DNA from: CAZRNB01 sp964601355
GTDB taxonomy: Bacteria; Planctomycetota; Phycisphaerae; Sedimentisphaerales; Anaerobacaceae
DNA length: 10,525 nt
Direction: 5' to 3'
Assembly (NCBI GenBank): GCA_964601355.1
Contig: CAZRNB010000106.1
Coordinates: 1 to 10,525, forward strand
The first letter of the stretch is position 1. Every line of letters begins with the position of its first letter. Positions 1 to 6,697 of the stretch are shown here, one piece after another. The notes beneath the pieces are model-generated. The model saw nothing but the letters and a program-made list of their open reading frames with translations. It did not search any database and had not been told where the DNA came from. Both the position numbers and the translations under genes were made by a program.

Positions 1-1078
1 GTGTGTAGTCGCTGCCATGGACACGGATACCACAGTCAATCTGTAAATCTGTGCCAGCCTGTGAATCGAGTATCTCGAAGGAGACAGGCCTTTCGTATTC
101 AATCCCTCGATGGATGGGATTGTTGTAGCTGCCCTGGCCGCCGGAGTGCCATACTCCACTGCCGTCATAATAACCGCCCACGATGGCCATGATGCCAGCA
201 GGCTCAAAGAAGGTTGTATGCTCATCGCCGACGAGGGAAATTACAGGTAGTGATTTTATGGTTTCCGAGGCATTAAATATATAGGTATGAGTGGCTGTTT
301 TCGAAGGAATCCAGCCGGTCTTTATCGCCTTAGCCCGGATGCAGGTAGTTTTTACGACCTGAATCGGCCCGGTGTTAACCATGCCCGCCGGTAACTGTCC
401 GTCCGCCTGGTATGGCTCACTGCCGTCAAGTGTATAATATATGACGGCGCCTGCCGTTTTATTACTGATGGTGACAGAAAACGGCGAATCGTAAAAACCC
501 CGCTGGTGACTAAACTGCGGCTCAGCTATTACTCCTGAATACCCACTGCTATTTGCACTGCCCGGAGTCGGTGGCGTCATAAACTGCAACGTATCACTAC
601 CATCCGGGTATCGCCCATAAGAGACATCGGAGCTCTGTGCGTCAAACAAAACAGAATCAATCAAACTGATTCCGTCTCTGTCAAACAAACCAGCCTCATC
701 ACCATCTGCATCGAGCTTGAAGTTTGCGTGAAGGCCTGGGTCAGCAGTATCGTTATCCGCCCAAATCAATAAATAGCCGCGTGCCGGTATCGTAGTAGCA
801 TTTGGAATCCGCCATTTGGTGGGTGTAGATAGATTATCCGTAAGGTACATGCCGCCTGCATCAATAGCGGTGCTCCCAGAGTTGTAAATTTCTATCCAGT
901 CATCGTGCCGGCCCTGCGGGTCCTGAATAGTGCTGCTGTTAGATGCCATCAATTCGTTAATTACCAGAGGTACGTTTCCCTGAAGCTCGTTTTGAGCCGC
1001 TAAGGCGAAATTAGCAAAACAAGCCAGCGATATTGCCATTACCAGGTTGAAAAGTAAAATTTTTATAAAGGAAGACAT
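1..1078 (-). CDS. Secreted lamin-tail-domain / CotH-type protein (3' end outside window)
   Basis: The first 359 codons of a longer gene are readable on the minus strand, starting at the ATG at 1078-1076 and open to the window edge. Residues 1-28 form a signal peptide: a hydrophobic core followed by FALA, with likely cleavage before AQN. Residues about 37-175 match a lamin tail domain: VINELMASN, then DDWIEIYNSG, then YLTDN. Residues about 187-268 resemble the chitobiase/beta-hexosaminidase C-terminal Ig-like domain, with the hallmark VIYYTLDGSEP. From about 277 the phrases LPVISLVGDE and CGIRVHGSDYT match the start of a CotH-like domain, which would continue outside the window. Proteins of this architecture are common, exported and often large in planctomycetes; their substrate is usually unknown. 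The upstream AGAAAG is a weak ribosome-binding site. The gene diverges from rpsU across a repeat-rich gap. The domain assignment is fairly sure, the function is not. Confidence 0.85.
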   Translation of the reverse strand, partial: MSSFIKILLFNLVMAISLACFANFALAAQNELQGNVPLVINELMASNSSTIQDPQGRHDDWIEIYNSGSTAIDAGGMYLTDNLSTPTKWRIPNATTIPARGYLLIWADNDTADPGLHANFKLDADGDEAGLFDRDGISLIDSVLFDAQSSDVSYGRYPDGSDTLQFMTPPTPGSANSSGYSGVIAEPQFSHQRGFYDSPFSVTISNKTAGAVIYYTLDGSEPYQADGQLPAGMVNTGPIQVVKTTCIRAKAIKTGWIPSKTATHTYIFNASETIKSLPVISLVGDEHTTFFEPAGIMAIVGGYYDGSGVWHSGGQGSYNNPIHRGIEYERPVSFEILDSQAGTDLQIDCGIRVHGSDYT

Positions 1079-1144
1079 CTTTCTTATTTTAACATTTTAA
1101 GAACGATGACTCAATCACTTTTCAGGCGATTACCCATTTTATAA

Positions 1145-1207
1145 GGCAGAGGACGGAAGGCAGAGGACGGAAGATAGACGATGGACGATGGACGAGGGAC
1201 GAAGGAC
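1145..1207. repeat. 7-bp tandem array 1 (nine units)
   Basis: Nine units are kept in strict 7-bp register over 63 bp: GGCAGAG and GACGGAA alternate twice, then GATAGAC, GATGGAC twice, GAGGGAC and GAAGGAC. It lies between the LTD/CotH-type gene and rpsU and shares the GACGANN core with arrays at 6117-6172 and 6698-6732. An open frame read across it is an artefact of the repeat. Confidence 0.8.
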
Positions 1208-1246
1208 GCAGATGAGCCGTTTTTATTGGGATAAAGGACAGAATTC

Positions 1247-1316
1247 AGAGCCACCGCCGTAAGGCGTCTCCGCAGGACACCTTTCGGCGCTGTGGAGAGC
1301 GTCAGCGAGTGGGTAA
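1247..1316. repeat. Compound palindromic intergenic element
   Basis: This stretch can fold into nested hairpins: CGCC/GGCG around GTAA (about 1256-1265), CTCCGCAG at 1268-1275 with CTGTGGAG at 1290-1297 (one G.U pair), and an outer CCAC/GTGG pair at 1251-1254 and 1309-1312. It starts with AGAGCC and ends with GAGTGGGTAAT, like the elements at 6091-6302, and like them it sits next to a heptamer array. It is probably a member of the same dispersed family with a different inner part. No gene is supported here. Confidence 0.5.
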
Positions 1317-1386
1317 TCACAGAAAACATCAGAAGACAAAAGAGAAAGGCAGCAGAACGTAAAAAAAAAGAGCGAAAATTTTTTAC

Positions 1387-1415
1387 TTGAAAAGCTGTAA
1401 AGATAACGCTAAATT
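1387..1415 (+). promoter_or_regulatory. Candidate sigma-70 promoter for rpsU
   Basis: TTGAAA (1387-1392) and TAAATT (1410-1415) are separated by 17 bp in an AT-rich stretch. They would start a leader of about 100 nt before the rpsU GTG. Nothing stronger was seen between here and the gene. A small hairpin (ATGGC/GCCAT, 1491-1504) lies in the leader just upstream of the ribosome-binding site. This is a motif match only. Confidence 0.4.
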
Positions 1416-1524
1416 AAGGAACGATAGAATATTGACGATATAAAAGTGTTCCGCTGCAGTTGGATTAGTATATTGAATTTTTTGAATGTAATGGCATAAG
1501 CCATGCTGGGCAAAGGAGATTTGT

Positions 1525-1701
1525 GTGATAAAAGTTAAATCGCGTTCGGGCGAATCGGTTCAGCAGATGATAAAGCGCTTTAAGAAACTCTGCGAAAAAG
1601 AAGGCTTAATCAAGGATATGAAACGCAACGCCTACTATGAAAAGCCTTCCGAAAAGAACCGCCGACGCATGCGCAAAAGCCAGCGAATGATTGGATTCTG
1701 A
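1525..1701 (+). CDS. rpsU: 30S ribosomal protein bS21
   Basis: This 58-residue basic protein starts VIKVKSRSGESV, continues with a lysine/arginine-rich middle containing FKKLCEKEGLI and DMKRNAYYEKPSEKNRRR, and ends RKSQRMIGF. The order and length fit bS21, the small-subunit protein that binds near the anti-Shine-Dalgarno end of 16S rRNA and assists initiation. The start is GTG at 1525: AAGGAG at 1513-1518 lies 6 nt upstream, while the GTG two bases earlier is followed at once by a stop. The gene is monocistronic here, with a hairpin terminator 45 bp after its stop. It faces the 698-aa minus-strand gene, whose stop codon lies inside the terminator's T tract. Identification is strong. Confidence 0.93.
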   Translation: MIKVKSRSGESVQQMIKRFKKLCEKEGLIKDMKRNAYYEKPSEKNRRRMRKSQRMIGF

Positions 1702-1746
1702 TACAGATTCTCTCTGCAAATTATTCCATATCTTTACCATCAATCC

Positions 1747-1786
1747 GAGCAGGCAATTAGTTTATAAAGCTTGCTCTTATTCTTTT
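1747..1786 (+). terminator. Rho-independent terminator of rpsU
   Basis: GAGCAGGC (1747-1754) pairs with GCTTGCTC (1769-1776) with one G.U pair around a 14-nt AT-rich loop, and is followed by the T-rich tail TTATTCTTTT. The tail covers the stop codon of the convergent 698-aa gene. On the minus strand no T run follows the hairpin, so it appears to serve only rpsU. Confidence 0.7.
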
Positions 1787-3873
1787 GGGACAGGCCAGAA
1801 AACGGAATCGCCGTTATCCGCCCATAATCTTCTTGGCTCGCCTCTTGAGTCCTTTCCGAACTGGCCGCCATCATCGATGAAATTATAGCCTAAGCTGTAG
1901 AGAATGAAGTCGCCGTTTGCACGTTTATAAATCAATTCTTTATCGCTAAACGGGTCCATCGGTAATTCTTTCAAGTAGTCTTTCGCAATCAGCTCGTTCA
2001 GACTTGACGGGTATTCTTTGTTCTCCAGCCAATACCGCATAAGAGCCAAAATCGTTATTGTTGCCTCATGCGAGGCTTTACTGCGATATACCACATCAGA
2101 TGCCCGTTCCAAAGCAGGTGCAAAGGCATGTATTAAAAAGTATCTGTAACGAGGCAGAGCAAAGAGCATTATATCGGAGCTTTCAATCTTGCGAACATGC
2201 CTTTCATACGGGGTCATTTTCGCAATCTTGATACTTCTGTCATAGAACTCATTAGCCTTAACCAGCGTCTCATCCCGTCCTACATGAATCATACTTGCCG
2301 CCGTAGAAAGAGGCGTAAATAGCCCGAGTTTTCTCCACATTTCAAAATCATTTTCATTGTTCATCCACCGACTCCATCTATCGGGAACCAGATGCCCGCC
2401 GCCGGGGCCTCCGTCGGTGAATACATGCTGGACTATATCCAGAAACACCAATCTTTCGCCTTCCATATTCATCGGTGGATAACCTTCTGAGTAAATCTGT
2501 GACAATCGTTGCTGGAGCTGCTTTAAGTCGGCAGCCGAAAGATTTTGTGTTGCTACAATATCCAACAATTCATAATGTGCAAGAGCGCTGATGGCTATTC
2601 CCACCAACTGTTCTATAATTGTTCCTTTTCCCTGCCAATGTCGGCCGGCACGTGCAACGGCAAGGCGGTCTTCAAGTCCCTCGTGCGTTTTTCCTTCTCT
2701 TAGGCATACCCGTGAGTGCAGGATGCCGAATCTTGCCAGATCTTTAAGGGTGCTTAGGTGCGGCAAAAGGACGTCAAACAGAGACCTGGGTTCTTGGTTA
2801 GGCTCGTATGAATATTCTTTATAGCAATATGATTTTGAGCTGCCTTTAACAAATTCCTGCCAGGGGAGCTCATTTTCTTTGATCCATGAGCCGAGATACT
2901 CAAATTCGGTATCTGTGAGAGCAGCTTGAGGGGATTTTGGCAGATCCTTATAGCGCTTCATCCATTCATTAAGAACCGCAACCGAAACAGCCGTGAGGAA
3001 ATTAGGCGGAACTTTGTTTTCTTTTACCCAATCCGTAAGCTGGGCATCTGGGAAGCCGGCTTGTTCTCCGATCGGAACTTGGGTGTAAATAGAATCTGTT
3101 ACCGGCTCATTTTGCTTGATGGTTTCAACAACATGGTTTGCCATTGATTCAAATGGGGTGTATAGCGGTGCTGCCGTTCCTTTGAAGATGGGAACCAAAT
3201 TGTACTGGAAACATTTGAGAGCTACCACCTGCTGTTCAGCAGTGAGATTATCCCAGTACTTCTGATTGTCTTTAATCCATTGAAGAATCTTCATCTGCTC
3301 ATCTATGTTTAAATCTTCAAACGGCTGCACTTTCTTCGGCTTGCTTGGGCTATTTCTATATGAAAGAAGCTCCTCTACAACTCCGCCTTTGACAGGCTCT
3401 ACGTATAAATTAATGGCTTTTTGATAGTATGGCCAGGCATTATCTTCGCCCCGAAGCTGTGGGCGGCTCATTTGATTAAATAAAGCGAGGTAATCAACGT
3501 TGATGGCAGGCTTACCGCTTATAAACCAGACGGTATAAAAAACAAGGCACAAAATCAGGATGCCGATAGTCTGGAATGTCCTTGCAACGACTGTTCGCCA
3601 AAGCGGCCGGCAGCGTTTTTTAGCTCGGCGTAATAAAACCGCCAGCAGCTTCACGTCACCAAAATCTGAGATTAATATTCGTGCCTTTTGCTCTTTCTCT
3701 TCGTTACCGGCGCAGCTTTTCAATTCATCTTCAAAATGCGCTGCCAGCTCTGCCTGCACATCGTGCCTGACTTTTTTGCGATACCGCATCTTACTTATGA
3801 CTAATTTTATGAAATCTTTTACGCCGGGCGGAAGCTGATTGAGTTTTGTTTCTGTTTCTTTCCGCGTTCCCAT
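1777..3873 (-). CDS. Membrane-anchored HAAS/permease-prefix-like protein, long paralog (698 aa)
   Basis: Function is unknown. Residues about 15-85 form a charged helical region (MRYRKKVRHDVQAELAAHFEDEL, then FGDVKLLAVLLRRAKK) resembling HAAS or permease-prefix domains, which are often encoded beside PadR regulators. A single membrane helix spans about 100-119, placing the remaining 580 residues probably outside the cytoplasm. The C-terminus (about 603-698) carries YPSSLNELI, LPMDPFSDKELIY, FILYSLGYNFIDDGG and WADNGD, resembling the end of GspG-type pseudopilins and a motif frequent in planctomycete proteins. It is a tandem paralog of the upstream 552-aa gene, 15 bp away, with an AGGA site 9 nt before the ATG. 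The extra length is mostly in the middle, where a WIKEN-type segment occurs three times (residues 199, 282, 330) against once in the shorter copy. Confidence 0.85.
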   Translation of the reverse strand: MGTRKETETKLNQLPPGVKDFIKLVISKMRYRKKVRHDVQAELAAHFEDELKSCAGNEEKEQKARILISDFGDVKLLAVLLRRAKKRCRPLWRTVVARTFQTIGILILCLVFYTVWFISGKPAINVDYLALFNQMSRPQLRGEDNAWPYYQKAINLYVEPVKGGVVEELLSYRNSPSKPKKVQPFEDLNIDEQMKILQWIKDNQKYWDNLTAEQQVVALKCFQYNLVPIFKGTAAPLYTPFESMANHVVETIKQNEPVTDSIYTQVPIGEQAGFPDAQLTDWVKENKVPPNFLTAVSVAVLNEWMKRYKDLPKSPQAALTDTEFEYLGSWIKENELPWQEFVKGSSKSYCYKEYSYEPNQEPRSLFDVLLPHLSTLKDLARFGILHSRVCLREGKTHEGLEDRLAVARAGRHWQGKGTIIEQLVGIAISALAHYELLDIVATQNLSAADLKQLQQRLSQIYSEGYPPMNMEGERLVFLDIVQHVFTDGGPGGGHLVPDRWSRWMNNENDFEMWRKLGLFTPLSTAASMIHVGRDETLVKANEFYDRSIKIAKMTPYERHVRKIESSDIMLFALPRYRYFLIHAFAPALERASDVVYRSKASHEATITILALMRYWLENKEYPSSLNELIAKDYLKELPMDPFSDKELIYKRANGDFILYSLGYNFIDDGGQFGKDSRGEPRRLWADNGDSVFWPVPKE

Positions 3874-3888
3874 ATTTTTATGTCCTAT

Positions 3889-5547
3889 TTACTTGTTTAA
3901 TTCTGATTTTAGCACGGGCCACAAAATCGCATCGCCGTTATCCGCCCATAATTTTGGTTTTCCTTTGTCATCTTTGCCGGATTGACCGCCATCATCAACG
4001 CAGTTAGGCCCGACACTATATAAGATAAAATCATCTCCACTTTTTTTATAAACCAGCGGCTTGTCACTGAAGGAATCAATTGGTAATTCCTGAATGTAAC
4101 CGGATGTTACCAGTTCCTTGAGATTCTCCGGGTAGGCCCCTTTGTTCTGCCTGTATCTCGATATCGCTATTATCGTTAATGTTGCTTCGACATCTGTTTT
4201 ACATCGAAAGCTAATCTCGATGATTCTTTGAAAAGCAGGAGCGAGGAGCTCGAGTAATAGGTTGCCTTTTGTGATACGTTCAAACTCTTTATTTAAATCG
4301 GGATGCTCTGTGCGTATTTTAGCTGGAGTTTGAGTTGTCATCTCCTGAGCGTAATCATAAAATTTATTCCCCGATTCTAAAGTTTGCTCTTTATTCGGAT
4401 GCGTAAATAAGGCACGTAAAAGAATTGGCCAGAACTTTTCATTAAAAGGTTCAGGTTTGCCTCCGTCGATAAAACTTGCTACTCTTTGAAGATAAAGATG
4501 ACCACCACCTATCCTATCAGCGGTAAAACACCTTTGGACCTCATCGAGGATAAACAGTTTTTCGGTTTTTAAGCTTACTACAAAATTTTCGCCGGCAATA
4601 AGCTGCTCAAAATCTTTCTGTAACGCAGCCAGTATAGATGCGTCTATCTGATATTGGCTCAAAATGTCCCGGATAGTCTGAACAGCTAAAGCTTCAATAG
4701 CAATACCTACAAGCTGTTCGATAAGAGTTTTATCGCCTCTTAGATGCTGGCCGAGGCGGTAGCAGGATTTTATATCACTGAAAGCGTCTTGGTATTGACC
4801 TTTTTCTGCACAAAGGTACGCTCGCCAGCGTAAAGAATGAGCCAATCTGCGAAACTCGGCAAGGTGAGGCAGAAGCACTCCTATCATGCCGTCCGTTTCA
4901 TTTTTATTATTATACTCGAACCAATTATATGGCTTCTGTGAGCCGGTTATTACAAGCCCAATGGTCTCTTTGTTGTCAGTCAGCCATTTTTCTATAATCT
5001 GTTTTTGCTCTGCCATCACTTCATTAGGCTTTTTTGACAAAAGCCCGAAGGTTTCTTTATTATCTTCAGATAATTTCTCATAACGAATTGCTGCCTCTTT
5101 ATAAAAAGGTGCGGCGTTTAAGTTTTCATCAGCTACAGGCCGAACCATTCGGTTAAGCTCGGCGATGTAATTGGTGGTAATGACCGGCTTGCCGGTGAAG
5201 AACCATACCACATAAATGATAAAGCACAGGATTAATGCACCAACGGTTTGAAATGTTCTTGCGATAGCTGTTCGCCAGAATGGTCGGCAGCGTTTCTTAG
5301 CTAGGCGTAATAAAACTGCTAATAGTTTTACATCGCCAAACTCTGCGATTATCTGTTGTGCCTTTTGCTCTTTCTCCTGGTCGCTGACGCAGCCTTTTAG
5401 TTCATCTTCAAAATGTGCCGTTAATTCCGCTTGAACGTCCTGCCGGACTTTTCTGCGATACCGCATCTTTTTAATCAGGAGTTTTATAAATTCAGAGGCA
5501 CGGGCAGGAAGATTTAGCAAATCATCTTTTTTATTTTCCTTTGCCAT
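3889..5547 (-). CDS. Membrane-anchored HAAS/permease-prefix-like protein, short paralog (552 aa)
   Basis: Function is unknown. The first 120 residues are nearly superimposable on the downstream paralog: a helical HAAS-like region (about 15-85, with RYRRKVRQDVQAEL and AEFGDVKLLAVLL), an arginine-rich turn, and one membrane helix at about 98-117. The middle part shares LLPHLAEFRRLA, LIEQLVGIAIEALA and GGGHL with the paralog, then the C-terminal GspG-like tail repeats: YPENLKELV, FILYSVGPNCVDDGG, LWADNGDAILWPV. It has one WLTDN segment at 188-192. GAGG lies 5 nt before the ATG. It is 67 bp downstream of padR with a strong hairpin between them and 15 bp before the longer paralog, so all three are probably cotranscribed. 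A role as anti-regulator or envelope sensor paired with PadR is inference from the neighbourhood. Confidence 0.85.
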   Translation of the reverse strand: MAKENKKDDLLNLPARASEFIKLLIKKMRYRRKVRQDVQAELTAHFEDELKGCVSDQEKEQKAQQIIAEFGDVKLLAVLLRLAKKRCRPFWRTAIARTFQTVGALILCFIIYVVWFFTGKPVITTNYIAELNRMVRPVADENLNAAPFYKEAAIRYEKLSEDNKETFGLLSKKPNEVMAEQKQIIEKWLTDNKETIGLVITGSQKPYNWFEYNNKNETDGMIGVLLPHLAEFRRLAHSLRWRAYLCAEKGQYQDAFSDIKSCYRLGQHLRGDKTLIEQLVGIAIEALAVQTIRDILSQYQIDASILAALQKDFEQLIAGENFVVSLKTEKLFILDEVQRCFTADRIGGGHLYLQRVASFIDGGKPEPFNEKFWPILLRALFTHPNKEQTLESGNKFYDYAQEMTTQTPAKIRTEHPDLNKEFERITKGNLLLELLAPAFQRIIEISFRCKTDVEATLTIIAISRYRQNKGAYPENLKELVTSGYIQELPIDSFSDKPLVYKKSGDDFILYSVGPNCVDDGGQSGKDDKGKPKLWADNGDAILWPVLKSELNK

Positions 5548-5581
5548 AAAGACCTCGGATATTCAATCACGTTACTTTGAA

Positions 5582-5600
5582 CCCCCAGTGAAACTGGGGG
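5582..5600 (-). repeat. REP-like hairpin between padR and the 552-aa gene
   Basis: CCCCCAGT (5582-5589) and ACTGGGGG (5593-5600) are perfect 8-bp arms around a 3-nt loop. On the minus strand it is followed by TTCAAAG rather than a T run, so it is a poor terminator. It could stabilise padR mRNA, cause partial read-through, or be an inserted REP-type palindrome. Confidence 0.6.
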
Positions 5601-5614
5601 CTAAATATTGTTGT

Positions 5615-5956
5615 TTAAACCGGCGTGAGGGCGCCGCCGAAGACAAAATTTAGGCCGGCTGTCAGCTCTTTCAATTGTGCCTTTTGTCTTGCCAGCTCAT
5701 CTTTGCCGGTGCTGGTGATTGAGTAGTACCTTCTTTTTCTGCCGGATTCTGCTTCTTCCCACTTGCCTTTGACAAGCTTTCTGGCTTCGAGATTATAAAG
5801 AAGCGGATAGAGCGTTCCCTTGCCGAGGGTCAGGACTTCGCCGCTTCGCTGCTCGATGGCCTGGCTAAGCTCATAGCCGTACATTGAACCGCGTGAGAGA
5901 ATTTCCAAAACAACCACGGGAGCGATGCCTTTTAACAACTGACTTTCAAACTTCAT
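5615..5956 (-). CDS. PadR-family transcriptional regulator
   Basis: A 113-residue winged-helix DNA-binding protein. Typical PadR features run in order: LEILSRGSMYGYELSQAIEQ (helices 1-2), GKGTLYPLLYNLE at about 45-57 (recognition helix), GRKRRYYSITSTGKDEL at about 72-88 (beta-wing and start of the C-terminal helix), then a short dimerisation helix. The length fits the small PadR class with one C-terminal helix. The start is the ATG at 5956: GGAGG at 5966-5962 lies 5 nt upstream, whereas a frame-extending TTG at 5968 would overlap that site. The gene heads an operon with two HAAS-like membrane proteins, a known partnership for PadR. Operator-like repeats overlapping its promoter suggest self-repression. 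The inducing ligand or signal cannot be seen. Confidence 0.92.
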   Translation of the reverse strand: MKFESQLLKGIAPVVVLEILSRGSMYGYELSQAIEQRSGEVLTLGKGTLYPLLYNLEARKLVKGKWEEAESGRKRRYYSITSTGKDELARQKAQLKELTAGLNFVFGGALTPV

Positions 5957-5972
5957 AGACACCTCCAATTAT

Positions 5973-6000
5973 TTAGTTTTTAGTTCATTGTTCATTGTTA
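5973..6000. repeat. 7-bp array in the padR leader (four units)
   Basis: On the plus strand the units read TTAGTTT, TTAGTTC, ATTGTTC and ATTGTTA, exactly 28 bp in 7-bp register. The array fills the transcribed leader between the predicted padR start point (about 6016) and the GGAGG site. A change in unit number would alter leader length without touching the ribosome-binding site. Confidence 0.65.
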
Positions 6001-6020
6001 TTTTACCTATTTGGCTATAC

Positions 6021-6051
6021 ACATTATGTAATGCAAACTATGCAATGTCAA
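6021..6051 (-). promoter_or_regulatory. padR operon promoter with overlapping PadR-like operators
   Basis: On the minus strand TTGACA (6051-6046) and CATAAT (6028-6023) are spaced by exactly 17 bp, a near-consensus sigma-70-type promoter. The -10 box lies in the 9-bp inverted repeat ACATTATGT (6021-6029), and ATGCAA occurs twice as a direct repeat (6031-6036, 6040-6045) in the spacer. PadR proteins commonly bind ATGT/ACAT-type inverted repeats at their own promoters, so autorepression is likely. The promoter call is good; the operator assignment is inferred. Confidence 0.65.
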
Positions 6052-6090
6052 CTAAAAAATGAAAATTTTTTAAATTTTTTTTGTTTAAAC

Positions 6091-6116
6091 AGAGCCGCGA
6101 CCGTTAGGAAGCGGTA
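6091..6116. repeat. Dispersed palindromic element, copy 1
   Basis: A 26-bp element beginning AGAGCCGCGAC and ending GGAAGCGGTA. The ends can pair imperfectly (CCGC with GCGG). It directly abuts the GGACGAT array and differs from copy 2 at one base. It lies upstream of the padR promoter. Confidence 0.65.
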
Positions 6117-6172
6117 GGACGATGGACGATGGACGATGGACGATGGACGATAGACGAAGGACGATGGACGAT
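6117..6172. repeat. 7-bp tandem array 2 (eight units)
   Basis: Eight units occupy exactly 56 bp: GGACGAT five times, AGACGAA once, then GGACGAT twice. It sits between copies 1 and 2 of the dispersed element. The unit matches the core of array 1, 5 kb away. Confidence 0.85.
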
Positions 6173-6179
6173 AAACTAC

Positions 6180-6205
6180 AGAGCCGCGACCGTTAGGGAG
6201 CGGTA
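6180..6205. repeat. Dispersed palindromic element, copy 2
   Basis: The same 26-bp element as copy 1 with GGGAGCGGTA at its end. It shares the preceding AAACTAC with copy 3, so the repeated segment is longer than the palindrome itself. After it, 6214-6234 reads AGACAGA twice then AAACAAA, another short run in 7-bp steps. Confidence 0.65.
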
Positions 6206-6238
6206 AATAACAAAGACAGAAGACAGAAAACAAACTAC

Positions 6239-6302
6239 AGAGCCGCGACTCCCCGCTTTTGCGGGGACAGGCTTGCCCCTGCGAAGGCAGGGGGGAGCGG
6301 TA
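6239..6302. repeat. Dispersed palindromic element, expanded copy 3
   Basis: It starts AGAGCCGCGACT and ends GGGGAGCGGTAA like the others, but the centre is replaced by a longer piece with two strong hairpins: CCCCGC/GCGGGG around TTTT, and CCCCTGC/GCAGGGG around GAAG. The ends CTCCCC and GGGGAG can pair around both. It looks like a palindrome inserted in or exchanged for the centre of the short element. Confidence 0.6.
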
Positions 6303-6318
6303 ATTGCTTTTAATTTAC

Positions 6319-6346
6319 TTGTAAAATCGTGTTTGAATCGTAAAAT
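6319..6346 (+). promoter_or_regulatory. Candidate promoter of tRNA-Ser
   Basis: TTGTAA (6319-6324) and TAAAAT (6341-6346) are 16 bp apart, giving a leader of about 64 nt before the tRNA. It is a moderate match in an AT-rich region; no better candidate was seen between 6303 and 6416. Confidence 0.3.
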
Positions 6347-6416
6347 AACTCAAGATTTGTTTTAGGCCTGTATTTATCGGCCCGGATATAGCCGGCGTTT
6401 GATGGCCTTAAAATTT

Positions 6417-6502
6417 GGAGCAGTGGCTGAGTGGTTTAAAGCGACGGTCTTGAAAACCGTTTTACCCTTTGGGTAACGGGGGTTCGAATCCCTCCTGCTC
6501 CG
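6417..6502 (+). tRNA. tRNA-Ser (anticodon UGA)
   Basis: The acceptor stem pairs GGAGCAG (6417-6423) with CTGCTCC (6495-6501), with discriminator G at 6502. The anticodon stem ACGGT/ACCGT encloses CTTGAAA, with anticodon TGA at 6451-6453, reading UCA and other UCN codons. A long variable arm, TTACCC/GGGTAA around TTT (6462-6476), is typical of class II tRNA-Ser. The T loop is TTCGAAT. CCA is not encoded; the next bases are TTA. Copies of its 3' end recur twice just downstream. Confidence 0.96.
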
Positions 6503-6505
6503 TTA

Positions 6506-6694
6506 GGAGTGGGGAGTCGAAGGGTTTGCGTTGTCCTTTGGACCGACAAACCCCTGGCCCGTAGGGGAATCCCTCCTGCTCCGTTAGGAGCAGAGCAGCA
6601 CAACTGCTTGTGCTGCGTGGGGAGTCGAAGGGTTTGCGATGTCCTTTGGACCGACAAACCCCTGGCCCGTAGGGGAATCCCTCCTGCTCCGTTA
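6506..6694. repeat. Two tandem units carrying copies of the tRNA-Ser 3' end
   Basis: Segments 6510-6586 and 6618-6694 (77 bp each, 108 bp apart) differ at one base (T at 6531, A at 6639). Each ends with the last 17 bases of tRNA-Ser plus TTA; the tRNA's own copy extends to 6509 and matches 6567-6590 for 24 bp. Each unit has GGGTTTG/CAAACCC around GTCC-TTT-GGAC, then CCCCT/AGGGG. Only the second is preceded by a perfect hairpin, GCAGCACAA/TTGTGCTGC (6595-6616). GGAG(CAG) before each unit can pair with CTGCTCC at its end, giving a vaguely tRNA-like outline. No functional tRNA is supported. Possible origins are attachment-site duplication or tandem amplification. Confidence 0.8.
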
Positions 6695-6697
6695 ATT

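Noticed and set aside
1111..1329. A 72-codon minus-strand open frame between the LTD/CotH-type gene and rpsU.
   Set aside because: Its translation follows the heptamer array and the palindromic element, as does a similar frame at 6048-6233.
5582..5600. A transcription terminator separating padR from the 552-aa gene.
   Set aside because: In the transcribed direction no T run follows the hairpin, so full termination is not supported; it is listed as a REP-like hairpin.
6506..6691. Functional extra tRNA genes in the tandem units.
   Set aside because: The units lack a TTCGAAT T loop and a normal anticodon arm; only the acceptor 3' end and outline resemble a tRNA.
6506..6694. A short CRISPR array.
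   Set aside because: There are only two units, they carry tRNA 3'-end sequence, the intervening piece is itself a perfect hairpin, and no cas gene is present.
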